From the NCBI GenBank assembly GCA_940337035.1, contig CALNHX010007616.1, forward strand, positions 1-64,000: 64,000 bases of DNA, read 5' to 3'. The DNA is from Agriotes lineatus (Eukaryota > Arthropoda > Insecta > Coleoptera > Elateridae). The notes under the pieces were generated by a model. It was not told the origin of the DNA. It did not search any database and saw nothing but the letters and a program-made list of their open reading frames with translations. Of the stretch, positions 53,285-64,000 are shown one piece after another; the stretch's first letter is position 1; every line of letters begins with the position of its first letter. The position numbers and the translations under genes are program-made.

Positions 53285-55050
53285 ATTATTCTGATGCTTA
53301 GTTAATCCACTTTCTTGGGTGGATTAGTCCCTGCCTTTTCTAATATCGGTGCATATGCATTTATAAGAGATATCTTAGTTAATTTTTTTAAATTCTCAGG
53401 TAGGTATGCTAATGTTTTTTATCCGTTTGAACTCCAGTAGCCTAGAAAGCTCATGGCTTGGTTAGATATATGCACCAATTTTTTCCTGTTCCAGGCCTTT
53501 ACTTCCCATTCACGGACTTGCATCGTCGCCAGGTCCTATTTTACCTCCTGTTTCCAATTATTCCTGGGCCTCCCTCTTCTTCGTCTTCCTCCAACCTCTG
53601 CCTTCCATACTTTTCTTGGAGCTCTGGCGTTGTCCATCCTAATAAAATGACCCAACTATTGTAATCTCTTTGCCTTCACCATTCCCAGTACTGTTGGTTC
53701 TTCATACATGTCATACAGTTCCTCGTTGCTACGCCTTTCCCATAACCCAACCAACTTTCGTCCTCCATACATTTTTTTTAGGGTTTTACGCTCCCACATA
53801 TTTAACAAAATTTGCTCCTCTTTACGTAATGACCACACCTCACGCGTACATCACTGTAGGTCTTACTATTGTTTTGTAAACTCGAAGTTCCGTCGCTCTT
53901 GAAAACAGTGCTCGCTAAAATAGAGTTCACTGCCCATAATCTTCTCGTCCCGGCTGCCAATCTAGCCTTTATTTTCTCATCACTGCCCAGCTGTTTTGTT
54001 TAGACTGTGCCAAGATATATAAACTGCTCAACTTCCTCGAATTTAAACATTTTGAACTTCAGTATGAATGCAACTCCATTTCTGCGTTGTTTACTTTCCC
54101 CCACGTACAGCATTATACCTATAGTTTTTCTTATTTATTTCACCATGTTCTGTGTATCTTACTTCTTGCAGTGCACCTATTTCAATTTTATATTATTTCT
54201 TCTTGTTTTGTTTGTTTTTCATATTCTTTCTTGCCCTTGTCCGATTTTGTTCTCATTTTTATTGCCTGGGTCACTTTTGATCTATCTGTTTTCTTTTTCT
54301 AGTTTTTTTAAGTATCTTTGTTCTTGAGCTTCAGCTTTTGTTCAAATTTGTAGTATATGTATAAGAGTATAGGTTGTCCCCTATTATTTTCACAGTTTCT
54401 TTTTATCGCTCTTCCACTGCTTTCACTCATCACCTTTTATATTTTTCTCTCTTTCCAGGTTATGTCATTTTCTATATATATTTTCGTCTCTTTGAGTTTC
54501 TGCTTGGTCTCAATTCTAGCTTTCTTTGTTTCTCAATCACTTATACCTACTATTATTGGTTCCTTTTTTTTTTCTACCCACCGTATAGGCTTTGTCGACA
54601 ACTGCTTTTCTTGTACTAGTTTTTCTAGTTTTTTTTGTTTATATTGGTTTCTTTAATCATTATATTGTTTCTTTTTTTTTGCTCTTATTCTTCCATTTTG
54701 TTTTCAAGTACCGGCATTCTTTGCATTAATTGTAGCGTTTCCTTTTTCCAAGTTACCTTCTGTTCATTTATCATTCTTCAGTCGATTCATTTCTTCACAT
54801 AATTTTTAAGTTCTCTAATTTGCCATTGTTTTTGATTATTTCTTCGTTATTTACTTTAAGGTCTTTTTATATGTTCAACATCAGTTGTTTCAATTCTTTC
54901 ATTTCTATTTGACTAATTTCTTCTGTTGGAATTTTAGTGTCTCCCTCTTTAGTGTTTGAAAGGCTCCCTCTATTTCTGGATCAACGCTTCTTTGTTCTGG
55001 ATCGTTGATTGTTCTTTTGTGCTTACGCTTACAGTATTTGATTATTTTCT
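53285..55050 (-). pseudogene. LINE relic: ORF1 joined to ORF2 C-terminus
   Basis: Near 55000-54750 the minus strand holds an ORF1-like coiled-coil stretch (DTKIPTEEISQIEMKELKQL, KVNNEEIIKNNGKLEN). The A-rich section to 54.1 kb is broken. From 54080 ORF2 tail words occur: FEEVEQFIYLGTV, AAGTRRLWAVNSILAS, VWSLRKEEQILLNMWERK and GRRRRGRPRNNWKQEVKQDL. Endonuclease and most of the RT are missing. Plus-strand ORFs rich in Phe, Leu and Ser here are antisense to the A-rich element. Confidence 0.65.
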
Positions 55051-55739
55051 TTGTTTATGGTGTTCATATACATTGTATATTTCATTTTTTATTTTTTTAC
55101 AATAATTCTATTTAATTTTGATTTCTAACTAATATTAACAAATTATAATTGCTTTTAGAAACCACAAGGACCACAATGCTCCAATATATAAATTTTTTAC
55201 TATTAGCTTTTTCTATGTTGTTAATGCCGCCAGTCACACTGCAGATATATTTGTTGCCTTATTTTGTCTAATACAAATTGATACTGATTTAATCTTTAAC
55301 AATTGAAAAATAAAATAAAAGTAGCAGCGATGTTTTATATGGGCAATTAAATTACCATTGTATTTTTGGTAATACTTCTTCTTTAATAGCTTGGCAACCC
55401 TTGGTAGATTTTAGCTGGGTCTAATACTTCTTTCTTCCTAAATTTACTATTTTGACACTTTTTCAATTTTTTCCTCTAGTCTTCAATAAGAAACACTTTA
55501 CATCCATCTCTTAGATGGCCTTCTTCTAATTATATCTACATTCTAATCAATTACTTGTCTTACATTTTTATCTTTCTTCATTCATCTTACATGATCAAGC
55601 CATTGTTATTTTTTGGATTTTATACTTCTATGTTTACTCTCCTTGGTATGTTTTTTATTTCTGCTTTCGTTAATATTCTGATGTCCTCCCCTTCTTGCAC
55701 TGGTACTGTTTCTTTACTATTTTTGGTAATACGTTTTAT

Positions 55740-58478
55740 AAACAGCATAAAATTCGTCAAAACACCTAGGAGCAATCATTGGATCTCATCACAATCCTCT
55801 AGTAGCGGTAATTCACATCAGGTTAAAGAAAACTATAAAAAAACAAAACCAAAGCAGCATAGACCGCACACTACTGAAAGTGGACCCCACCAGGGGAATC
55901 GTTCGAGAACAGCTACACAAATGCCTTACAACTCACAAGACACCCAGTGGAACAAAATGAGACCAGCAGTAAAGAACATCTGCCTAAGACACCTTAAAGG
56001 TATACCACAAAATAAGAAAATACCCTGGATGACAGATGAAATATTAGATCTAATGGAGGAACGTAGACTACTAAAACACAGCAAAACAGCCTATAAAGCT
56101 AAACAGGTATTAATAAGACAGAGAATCCAGGAAGCAAAAGCATCTTATTTGGCCAGCCAGTGCAAAGAGATAGAAGATCTAGAAGCAGCATATGATTCCT
56201 TTAATATGTATAAAAGGATCAAGGAAGCAACGGGCAGCTCAAGATCAAGCAGAATATCGGGCGTACTGTACAATGAATGTGAAAAGGTAGTACAAGAACT
56301 ACAACAAAAAATAATCGAATGGACAAATTATATAACTAAACTTTTTAAAGATGATAAAACAGTAACATCGCCGGTTTTGGATGATACAGAAGGACCACTA
56401 ATTACATACAGAGAAGCAGAATATGCTATTAAGAGTTCAAAAAGCCGCAAAGCAGTAGGGCTAGATGAGATCCCTTGCGAGGTATATAAACCAATAGACG
56501 GCCTTAAAGCAGTCACAGATTGTTTCAACTAAATATACACCAGCGGTAAAATTCCAAGCGACTGGCTAAAATTTGCATTTATAACAATACCAAAGAAAAG
56601 CACGGCTAAAACGTGCGATGAATATAGAACCATCAGTCTAATGAACCATTTGTTGAATGTATTTATGAAAATTATTCATGGCAGGATATATGCGAAATGT
56701 GAGAGTTACTTAAGCGAAACACAATTTGGGTTCCGCAACGGCCTCGGTACCAGGGAGGCACTATTTGCTATTAATATCCTTGCACAAAGAAGCCATGATA
56801 TGTCAGTTGATATTTATGTCTGCTTTATAGACTTTCAAAAAGTGTTCGACCGAGTTAAACACGATGTCCTGGTGGAGGCTCTCAAGCTGATTGGACTAGA
56901 CAGAGTGAATATCAGAGTAATAGCAAATTTATACTGGAATCAAACGTCGATAGTACGAGTAGAGGGAACAAACACACCAGAAGTAAACATCAAGCGAAGT
57001 GTAAGGCAGGGATGCATCTTGTCCTCGCTACTCTTCAATGTATACTCAGAAAGAATTTTCAAAGATGCACTCTCGAAAGCAACAGTAGGCATTGTCATTA
57101 ATGGCGAACCGGTAAATATCTTGCGGTACGCTGATGACACAGTCTTGTTAGCCTCCCATCCGGATGATCTACAATGGAGTTTAAATAAGGTGGTAGAAAG
57201 ATTCGAGGCTGCTGGCTTAGAACTAAACATAAAAAGACCAAAGTTTTAGTGGTCAGCAAACAACAGAATATTAGAGCTGATATCAAAGTCAAAGGCGTGA
57301 GCTTGAAACAAGTGCACCAATTTAGATATTTAGGCAGTGTTATAACAGAAAATGCAGACAGCCACACAGAAGTGAGATCAAGGATAGAACAAGCACGGGC
57401 AGCTTTCAGAAAAATGAGCAACGTCTTAAGCAGCAGAGATCTGAAATTACCCCTACGCATTCGACTGTTGAGATTAGTGATGGGAAGTTTTGATACTTTT
57501 GCGAACTCGTTCATTTCAATCCCATTCCGCAAGTGGATTGAGTCCATCGGATTCGATCCTCGGATCGACATCGAAATTGAATGTGCATTTTAGACACCCG
57601 GGGTCCTCGGTCATTCTGGATCCGGAACGAACAATGCGCGTACCTTTGTTTTGGTGAGTGGTCACGCAGTCGGTAATTCAGTATGTTTATATGTCTCAAA
57701 CATCAATTGGGCACATACAAAACCGCCAAAACCCATAAATCACTGATAACTGATAAAAAAGCATGCAACTTGGGCCTTATCATGTGTCGCCTGTCGACGT
57801 CGAGCCTCTAAAACGAACACCATCATCATTTGCTGTTCCCCATCAACACATTGTATTGTATTCTGTATTGAAATGGATTGAATAACGGAATGCCAACGGA
57901 ATGAATGTCCGCGAGAATTGACACCTCGCGACCTTTTCGTTCCTCGGAACGAATCCGGACCGAAACTTGAACTCGATCCAAATCGATGCTGCCCCGGATT
58001 CGATCCTTTGTATCGAATCCGACCGGATCGACACATCGCTAGTTGAGGTGCTATGTATTCTCCATACTGTTATACAGAGTGGAAGCTTGGACCATCACCA
58101 GAAACAAAGAGAAACGTCTTAAAGCCTTCGAAATGTGGGCCTACAGGAGAGTGCTAAGAGTCACATGGGCTGATAGAATCACCAACGAGGCAATATTACA
58201 GCGCTTAAATAGGATCACTGAGATGCTCTCCACTATAAAAAAAGAGGAAATTGGAGTACTTTGGTTATGTGATGAGGGGAAAAAAGTACCGGCTTCTACA
58301 AAACATCATTCATGGCAAAACAGACGCCAGCCGGGGACCAGGCCGGAGAAAAACGTCGTGGCTGAAAAATCTACGCGACTGGTACAAAATTAACTCATGC
58401 ACACTTTTTAGAGTTGCGGTAGATAAAGTACGGTTGGCTTTGTTGGTAACCATGGTTCTGGAAGGACATGGTACATAA
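55740..58478 (+). pseudogene. LINE reverse transcriptase, broken
   Basis: The linker IPQNKKIPWMTDEILDLMEE is followed by RT blocks: SRKAVGLDEIPCEVYKP, a TAA at about 56530, SGKIPSDWLKFAFITIPKKS, VYVCFIDFQKVFDRVKHDVL (seen as IYVCFIDFQK), SVRQGCILSSLLFNVYSE and LRYADDTVLLAS with YADD at 57127-57138. After a stop, VHQFRYLGSVITENADSHTE continues to the MITE at 57475. Past it come YRVEAWTITRNKEKRLKAFE and WAYRRVLRVTWADRITNEAI, ending in the tail motif GRRKTSWLKNLRDWY. Catalytic residues are preserved, but at least three breaks and the MITE kill the ORF. Confidence 0.82.
57475..58041. mobile_element. 567-bp hAT MITE in the LINE
   Basis: Target copies GTTGAGAT (57467-57474) and GTTGAGGT (58042-58049) differ by one base. 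Ends TAGTGATGGG and CACATCGCTA form an imperfect hAT-type TIR. The interior has repeated CGGATTCGATCC/GGATCGAATCC-like words in both orientations. It separates two parts of the LINE RT. Confidence 0.8.
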
Positions 58479-58480
58479 GA

Positions 58481-59222
58481 AGATTTAATTAAAAGTAGTT
58501 GCTAAGAGACTAAGTAAAGCCATTTATTAGGGGACATGAAATAGAAGTGTGATTGTTCATCAAAAATATGCCCTGGGGCAAAATTTTACCGCAATTTAGC
58601 TCATTAAGTGTACATTTTTAATCATCATATCAATGTACGAGGGACACTAAATTAATAATCTATTTAGGGTAGGAGAAAAAGTATATAGTTGCCACACACT
58701 GAACTTTTGCTTTAGAAGAAAACCGATGACCCCGTAAGTTTTTCTTTTAAGTTTCTGAATAAATAATAGTCGCAGTCGGCCTATACGCTATACGCTGAAT
58801 GATCTAACTAAAGGAATCCTAATTACATTCTCGTATACATACGTACTATATAAAGTTAAGGTATTGTGATTACAAAAAATTTGACCTCCAGATTTTTATT
58901 GATCTTGACGTTTTGCGGTCCCATGAATCCATTGTGACCATTGTCAACATGATGTCTCTTTGTGTATTATAGAAAAACGTACATCTGGATCTCCTTTTTG
59001 GGTAAAAATCAACAACCCGAAGTAATACTTCACCTGAACAGATAACCGTATTTGTTCATATAAACTAGTACTTTAAATACGGGCAATTAGTTGAAATCAT
59101 GTATAAACATTAGAAATCATCAAAAACGCAAAGATATGTAATTGCAGTTTGATCAAAGTACCGGAAGTAGTAGTTCACTTGAACACGAATATGAGAATGT
59201 AGAGTTGAGCTCCAGATATTTT
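58481..59222. other. Non-coding stretch
   Basis: AT-rich sequence with no recognised gene or repeat. Confidence 0.5.
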
Positions 59223-59752
59223 TTACATTAAAGCTTGAACAGATTGGGCCTTGTGCACTCTTGCATTGTGATGAAGTATCAGAACCCCTTTCTTCAACAA
59301 ATTTGGAAGTTTTTCCAGTATAACACGATGTAATTTCTCAAGTATGATACCATAGGCACTGGCACTGATTGTTTTTTCCATGTAATCAATTAAAAGAATT
59401 CTATGGTGGGCCCAAAAAACCATAGCCATAAGCTGGCCTGCAAACGCTCATGTGCAACACTTCTTTGGAGGCCCCAAGCCCTTATGGACCCATTGCATTG
59501 AGTCCTACTTGGTGTCAGGATCCGTCATGGACCCAGATTTCATCTGTTACTATTTTGAACAACATATCTAGATCTTTTTTTAGTAAATCCAAATTTCTTG
59601 AAATACCTCAAAGACAATCTTTCTGTTTTGAAGTCTTGGAACCCAGTTTGACACCTTGCTCCAAGATTTTCACTTAGTTTGGATATCCTCAACACCACAG
59701 TGATCTCTGCTAGGTATCTTAAAACATCGATTTTGAAGAACCATTGAACCAT
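59223..59752 (-). pseudogene. Second mariner transposase fossil
   Basis: The minus strand gives FGFTKKRSRYVVQNSN early on. It then gives, in another frame, the catalytic part AMVFWAHHRILLIDYMEKTI, ILEKLPNLLKKGVLILHHNA and RVHKAQSVQAL. The last matches the HHDNAPxH box of mariner with the catalytic Asp lost (HHNARVH). About 175 residues remain in two frames. It is unrelated in position to the mariner at 50.5-51.9 kb. Confidence 0.75.
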
Positions 59753-60054
59753 TGACCTATTACTCTTAAAGCAATATGTATTACGTTTTGCAATTTCTGT
59801 TATTATTCTGTTACGTTTCTGTTAAATTTCTTTTTTGTGATGTTGGAACAAAATCTGTAGGTAATAGTTTTTAGTTAAAGATTAATAGATTATATGAATT
59901 TATGTAATTTTTTTATAATAAAGGGCCAATTTAGCACTATTATCTTGTATTTGTAAAATTTATTGAACTTTGCTCGGCATGGGGTAATCGTAGGCTAGTA
60001 TACTTTTGAAAAATGTATCCGCTCTTGTGTAAAGGGTAATTTTTTTTATATGCA

Positions 60055-60420
60055 ATGGAATCTAGGGAAAGCATTGCCACAAGATTGAATTGTGGTGGTA
60101 CATACGTTTCTGGTTATTATTTTTGCAGTGAGGTTAGGTTTCATGGTGACTGGTTGACACCGTAATTACTTTAAATTGTAGTTCTGTTTGTTATAAGCTG
60201 AAATTGTCATCAGTTCAATACCTATCTAGTTAAAATCAATTTATAAAATCAAATTTCAAGTTTATAATAGGTACAACTAAAATTTAAAATAAATGTCAAC
60301 CACTCAATGTGAAACCTAACCTCACTGCAAAAATAATGTACCACCACAAATCAGTCTAGTGATAATGCTTGTTGTGAATTTTCATATAAAAAAATGGACT
60401 ATATAACTTTCCCTGGTTAG
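60055..60420. repeat. Foldback repeat
   Basis: CTAGGGAAAGCATTG and GTGGTGGTACAT...TTTTTGCAGTGAGGTTAGGTTT on the left are mirrored by AAACCTAACCTCACTGCAAAAA, ATGTACCACCAC and ACTTTCCCTGG on the right. Arms of about 80-100 bp surround a unique centre. MITE-like. Confidence 0.7.
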
Positions 60421-60464
60421 TCTACAGAGGCCAAAGCCTGAGTTCAAGGGTTAACGCTAACACC

Positions 60465-61450
60465 AAAAACTGGTGTGATACACTCACACAACTTCCTTTT
60501 ACTGTGTTCTTATAATTAGTGAAAAATTTGATTTTTAATTTCTAAGCATTTGTCAAAAATTTTCAAAAATTGCAAATTCTACAAAAACGGTACAAAATAG
60601 AGAGTTAGTTGAAGAGACCAATTTTTTCTAGAATTCTAAGCTAAATTCAAAAATGTAATAATATACCCGGTGTTGTATTTAAAATAGCAGTTAATAAAAA
60701 AATAGAAAAAAAAACAAAAGAACCCCATTTTAGAAGTATTCAACTGGAAAATCGCCTGTCACAACAATGCACATTAAACATTTAATAAAAATATAAAGTT
60801 TGAAAAAAATCGTTAGAGCCGTTTTTGAAAAAATCCAAAAAACTGAAAAATCACAAGAGTAAACACCTACTTCCGGTTATGCGATTGTCTTCAAAAGCTT
60901 GCTGTCTAATATTTTGATAAAACTATTAATAATCAATTCTTTTGTTCCAAATTTTACGGATCACGCTGTATATCAATTATTTGAACAAACATCAATCAGA
61001 ACTATCATAAAAATGTGGTGTGATACACTCGCACAACTTTCTTTTACAGTGATCTTATAATAAGTCAAAAATTTCGTTTTTAATTTTTAAGCATTTGTCA
61101 AAAATTTACAAAAATTACAAATTCTATAAAAAAGGGTGCAAAATAGAGCGTTAGTTGAAGAGACAAATTTTTTCTAAAATTTCAAGCTGAATTCAAAAAT
61201 GTAATAATATACCGGGTGTTCTATTTAAAATAGGAGTTAATAAAAAAAAATAGAAAAAAAACAAGGGAAGCCCACTTTAAAAGTATTCAGCTGGAAAATC
61301 ACCTAGCTCACATTAATACACATTAAAAATGTAATAAAAATGTAAAGTTTGAAAAAAATCTCGAGCCGTTTTTGAAAAAATCGAAAAAAACTGAAAAATC
61401 ACGGGAGTAAACACCTACTTCCGGTTATGCGATTTCCTTTAAAAGCTTAC
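60465..61450. repeat. Two direct copies of a segment, 545 bp apart
   Basis: GTGTGATACACTC[A/G]CACAACTT starts at about 60473 and again at about 61018. Both copies continue through AAGCATTTGTCAAAAATTT, a poly(A)-rich part, and CACCTACTTCCGGTTATGCG. A piece from the end of copy 1 (CACGCTGTATATCAATTATTTGA) recurs at 61861. Confidence 0.8.
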
Positions 61451-62195
61451 TGTCTCATCTACATAGTACACAAAACTTATATATGAAGTTTCAACGCCAT
61501 ACCTCTTTTCGTTTTTGAGATATTCTGTTCACAGGCAGACACCCACACAGACAGACAGACCAATGAAAAAAAATGGTTTTTTGGGATCAGGGCACTCTAA
61601 AACGTGAAGATTTGTTGACAACTCAATTTCGAATTTTTGGGGTGAATTCAATACTTTTTTGACGAATTTGAGTAGAATTTAAATTATTATTACTCTATTA
61701 CCTAAACTGCCAAATCTATTACTATTTTTTTATTTATATTACGGAAAAATTGCAAGCGTTGTTATTTTATATTTAGGTCTTTATTCAATTCAACTTTCTA
61801 CCATAATATTTTGATAAAACTATTAATAATAAATTCTTTTGTTCCAAATATTACGGTTCACGCTGTATATCAATTATTTGAGCAAACATCAATCTGTTGA
61901 AAACTCATTTTCGAATTTTTGGGGTGAATCCAATACTTCCTTTATCGTAAAAGGAAGTAAATAGAGGCTTCTAAATACTCTGTAAATATTATAAACTGCC
62001 TTAATCCTGTCCGTCACTATTTATTCCGTACCTAATACGTATGCGCAAATAGTCACATGTAGGTATTACAGGTATCTATTTTAGGCATGTTCTGTAATTT
62101 TCTTGTCAACATAATACTATTAAAATACGAGTTCAAGTTGTTAATTTCCAGATGGTTTGCAAACGTTTTTAAAATTGTTGTAATGGAATGTCAGA

Positions 62196-64000
62196 ATGGA
62201 TTTTGAAAGTCCAGATGTTATGAAAGATTTTCCAGGATTGTACGCCTCAGATTTGCATAAAGCCAAGTGCAACGATACCGATTGTAAGTATCTCCACTTT
62301 TGAAGGCAGAATCGTAACTGTACCAATTTTAGATAGCGATGATGCAGAAAAAGTTACAAAGAAGGACATACTAATAGGGAAACGAAAAGACAAGAAAGAT
62401 AAAAAAGATAAGGAACGAGGTTATGCCGCCTTAGAAGGAGAAAGTTCTGCAGAAGAAAGTTACGAAGTTAGGTGAGTTTAGCAAAATATTAAATTTAAAT
62501 ATAAGAACGTGTACATGATGTCTTTTCAAAGAAGTCCGTCAAAATCAAAAAAATCCAAGTCGTTTAAATTTCCTACCAAATCCAAAGAGAAAAGGGAGAA
62601 GTCGAGGGATAAAGAAAAGGATGTGGTCGACAAGAAAAAGGATAAAGATAAAAGAACGGAAAAGAAAACTGAAAAGGAAAGGAGAAATGTAAAACCGACA
62701 AAAAAGAAAGAAAATTAAAATACGAGGAATGGTGCGACATTGCTGAAGCACTTCCTATATTTGGTGTTAGTCTCAAATTGGCCCTTGAAAGGGGTCGATG
62801 TCATGATGGAATTGATCTGCCGTTACCTGTAAGAGCTTGCATCGACTATATAGAAAAAGTAGGCCTTAGTTTTGAAAGTGTATATAAAGTTAGCGCACCA
62901 AAATCAAAAGTTGCCCATCTTAGGAAGTTGTATAATCAGAGAGAACATGTTCGACTTGCAGAATATGATGTGCCAACTGTGACCAGTTTATTGAAGATGT
63001 TTTTACGGTACGTATGTGTATTACAAATAAAAAAATGCCGACATTGAGTTTTTCTTTGTAGAGATTTAAATGAGCCAGTATTTACTACAGAATTGTTGGT
63101 GCGGTTTGAAGAAGCTGGTGCAATATTAAATGTAGCCATGAGGGAAAAGCACTTAAAAATATTAGTAGGCAATTTACCTGCTCAAACAGGGTACTGCTGT
63201 CATGGATCATAATTCATCTTTACAATGTGACCTTAAACGTAAAGATTGTTTAGATACATTTTAAATTATTTAGTTAATATTCTTATCTTTAGGAAAAATA
63301 CAATAAAATGAATGCGCAAAGTATAGCATTGTGCCTAAGTTCAACCTTGCAAACGTCCCAACGGCTGTTAACAGCACTACTTTGCCATTGCCCTGCGTTA
63401 TTTCCCAATACAATTTTGGAGCCTTACGTTTATCCTTTGACGTCGAGTTCTCAACTACCGGATGACCCCGAATTAATGGAGCAAGAATTGCTAAAACAGG
63501 AATCATTATTGGCGCAGATTCATGCTGAAATGAATGTTGGTTTTATTTCTAAACAAAGGGAGGAGCTGCTGTGGGAAGTTCAACGAATTATTACCCAATT
63601 AAAGGTAGTGTTTACATATATGAACTACTTTGTGTTTCATCATTTAATGTGTTACAGCGTAAATTAAAAATAGCAAATAAAGATAAAGAAGCCACAGTAG
63701 AGAAAACGGATGAAAAACCGCCCGAAGATACAGTTAAGAGTAATGCAGAAATAAGTGTTTCTAATGTTAGTCCTGGTATTTCATCTGAAGTCGAAACTGT
63801 TCCACCACCAGCAGAAGACACAGCAGATGACACTAAAAATGTAGAAATAACTGAATCAGCTGTAGAACCCGCTACCAATGAAGCAAATGTAATCTGATAC
63901 TTCTAGTGTAAAGTCGTTCGATAAAGGATCTGTAACGGAAAGTGAAAAAACTGAAGCCGAAAGTGAAGCTGCTCAAGTGGAGCCGGAAAGTCTGTTTCTT
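62196..64000 (+). CDS. Rlip: Rlip/RalBP1-like Ral effector with RhoGAP domain, 5' part, frame-broken
   Basis: Six exons fit canonical sites: 62196-62283, 62333-62471, 62532-63007, 63062-63238, 63293-63604 and 63658 to the window edge. Start is MDFESPDVMKDFPGLYASDL. A Lys/Glu-rich stretch precedes the RhoGAP domain: WCDIAEALPIFGVSLKLALE, CHDGIDLPLPVRACIDYIEK, VPTVTSLLKMFLRDLNEPVF, KMNAQSIALCLSSTLQ. The Ral-binding helix follows (EELLWEVQRIITQLKRKLKI), matching vertebrate RalBP1. The family links active Ral to Rac/Cdc42 GAP activity and endocytosis. Oddities: the arginine finger of GIYRVSG is Lys (SVYKVSA, codon 62886-62888), and single-base frame breaks occur near 62700-62716, 63179-63187 and 63889-63896. 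Either a diverged or dying copy, or uncorrected sequence. The gene continues past the window. Confidence 0.82.

Larger units (their letters stand above)
55740..58480 (+). mobile_element. RTE-like LINE, 5'-truncated, split by a hAT MITE
   Basis: This copy contains the linker, RT and C-terminal domain of ORF2 but no endonuclease. It is broken by stops at 56530 and 57247 and by a 567-bp hAT MITE. The terminal protein sequence ends at about 58478, followed by AT-rich DNA without a clear tail. Confidence 0.8.
59753..62190. other. Repeat-rich upstream flank of the Rlip gene
   Basis: AT-rich, no ORF of note. It contains a foldback at 60055-60420 and two copies of a segment of about 450-540 bp. The last few hundred bases before 62196 would hold the Rlip promoter, but no TATA or Inr was assigned. 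Confidence 0.55.

Noticed and set aside
53453..54656. Several + strand Phe/Leu/Ser-rich ORFs that look like membrane proteins
   Set aside because: They are antisense to an A-rich LINE relic on the minus strand. Hydrophobicity comes from T-rich codons.

Overview
The window looks like nuclear DNA of an insect, or at least an arthropod. It is AT-rich, has very small introns (about 50-125 bp), and is packed with transposable elements in many states of decay: Jockey, R1 and RTE-like LINEs, an errantivirus-like LTR element with a tRNA-Ser primer site, mariner, piggyBac, hAT and Crypton relics, and foldback MITEs. Nothing is arranged like a bacterial operon. One 23-base run of N (30012-30034) marks an assembly gap.

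Layout. 1-3161: decayed Jockey-type LINE (+). 3185-5685: TIR transposon with arms of about 270 bp and one PIN/FEN-like plus Cys-rich gene (-). 5686-10200: no recognisable gene. 10209-12116: gag-protease fragment of a Gypsy-type element (-). 14391-16300: R1-type LINE (-) with its middle deleted, so ORF1 abuts the RT tail. 18843-25699: complete LTR-to-LTR element (-) with gag, protease and env but no reverse transcriptase, RNase H or integrase. 25890-29330: a spliced Crypton-like tyrosine recombinase gene (-) among palindromes. 30035-31973 (-) and about 32100-37190 (+): two LINEs head to head, the second broken by an insertion with a tRNA-like head. 37342-38134: Jockey ORF1 (-) split by a SINE with perfect target duplications. 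38180-41800: a pyrimidine-rich repeat element and a piggyBac fossil. 43121-44420: YqaJ-nuclease plus PHD gene relic (-) split by a hAT MITE. 44481-45399: a 919-bp palindrome. 45415-46015: LINE relic.

Three regions look like host coding sequence. At 46804-47375 (-) are the last exons of a coiled-coil gene, whose 3' end is tandemly copied with an exact 383-bp period. At 47673-48887 (+) are five phase-0 exons, three of which are evident duplicates of one another. At 62196-64000 (+) is the 5' part of an Rlip/RalBP1 gene (Ral effector with a RhoGAP domain). Its intron structure is intact, but it has three frame breaks and a lysine where the RhoGAP arginine finger should be. Between the last two lie mariner relics, four LINE fragments and several MITEs whose target duplications can be read exactly.

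Most coding sequence here is parasitic. The candidates for something less described are the TIR element with the PIN-like/CXC protein, the pol-less gag-PR-env retroelement, the tyrosine recombinase locus, and the repeated-exon gene. All calls come from reading the sequence; no database search was run.
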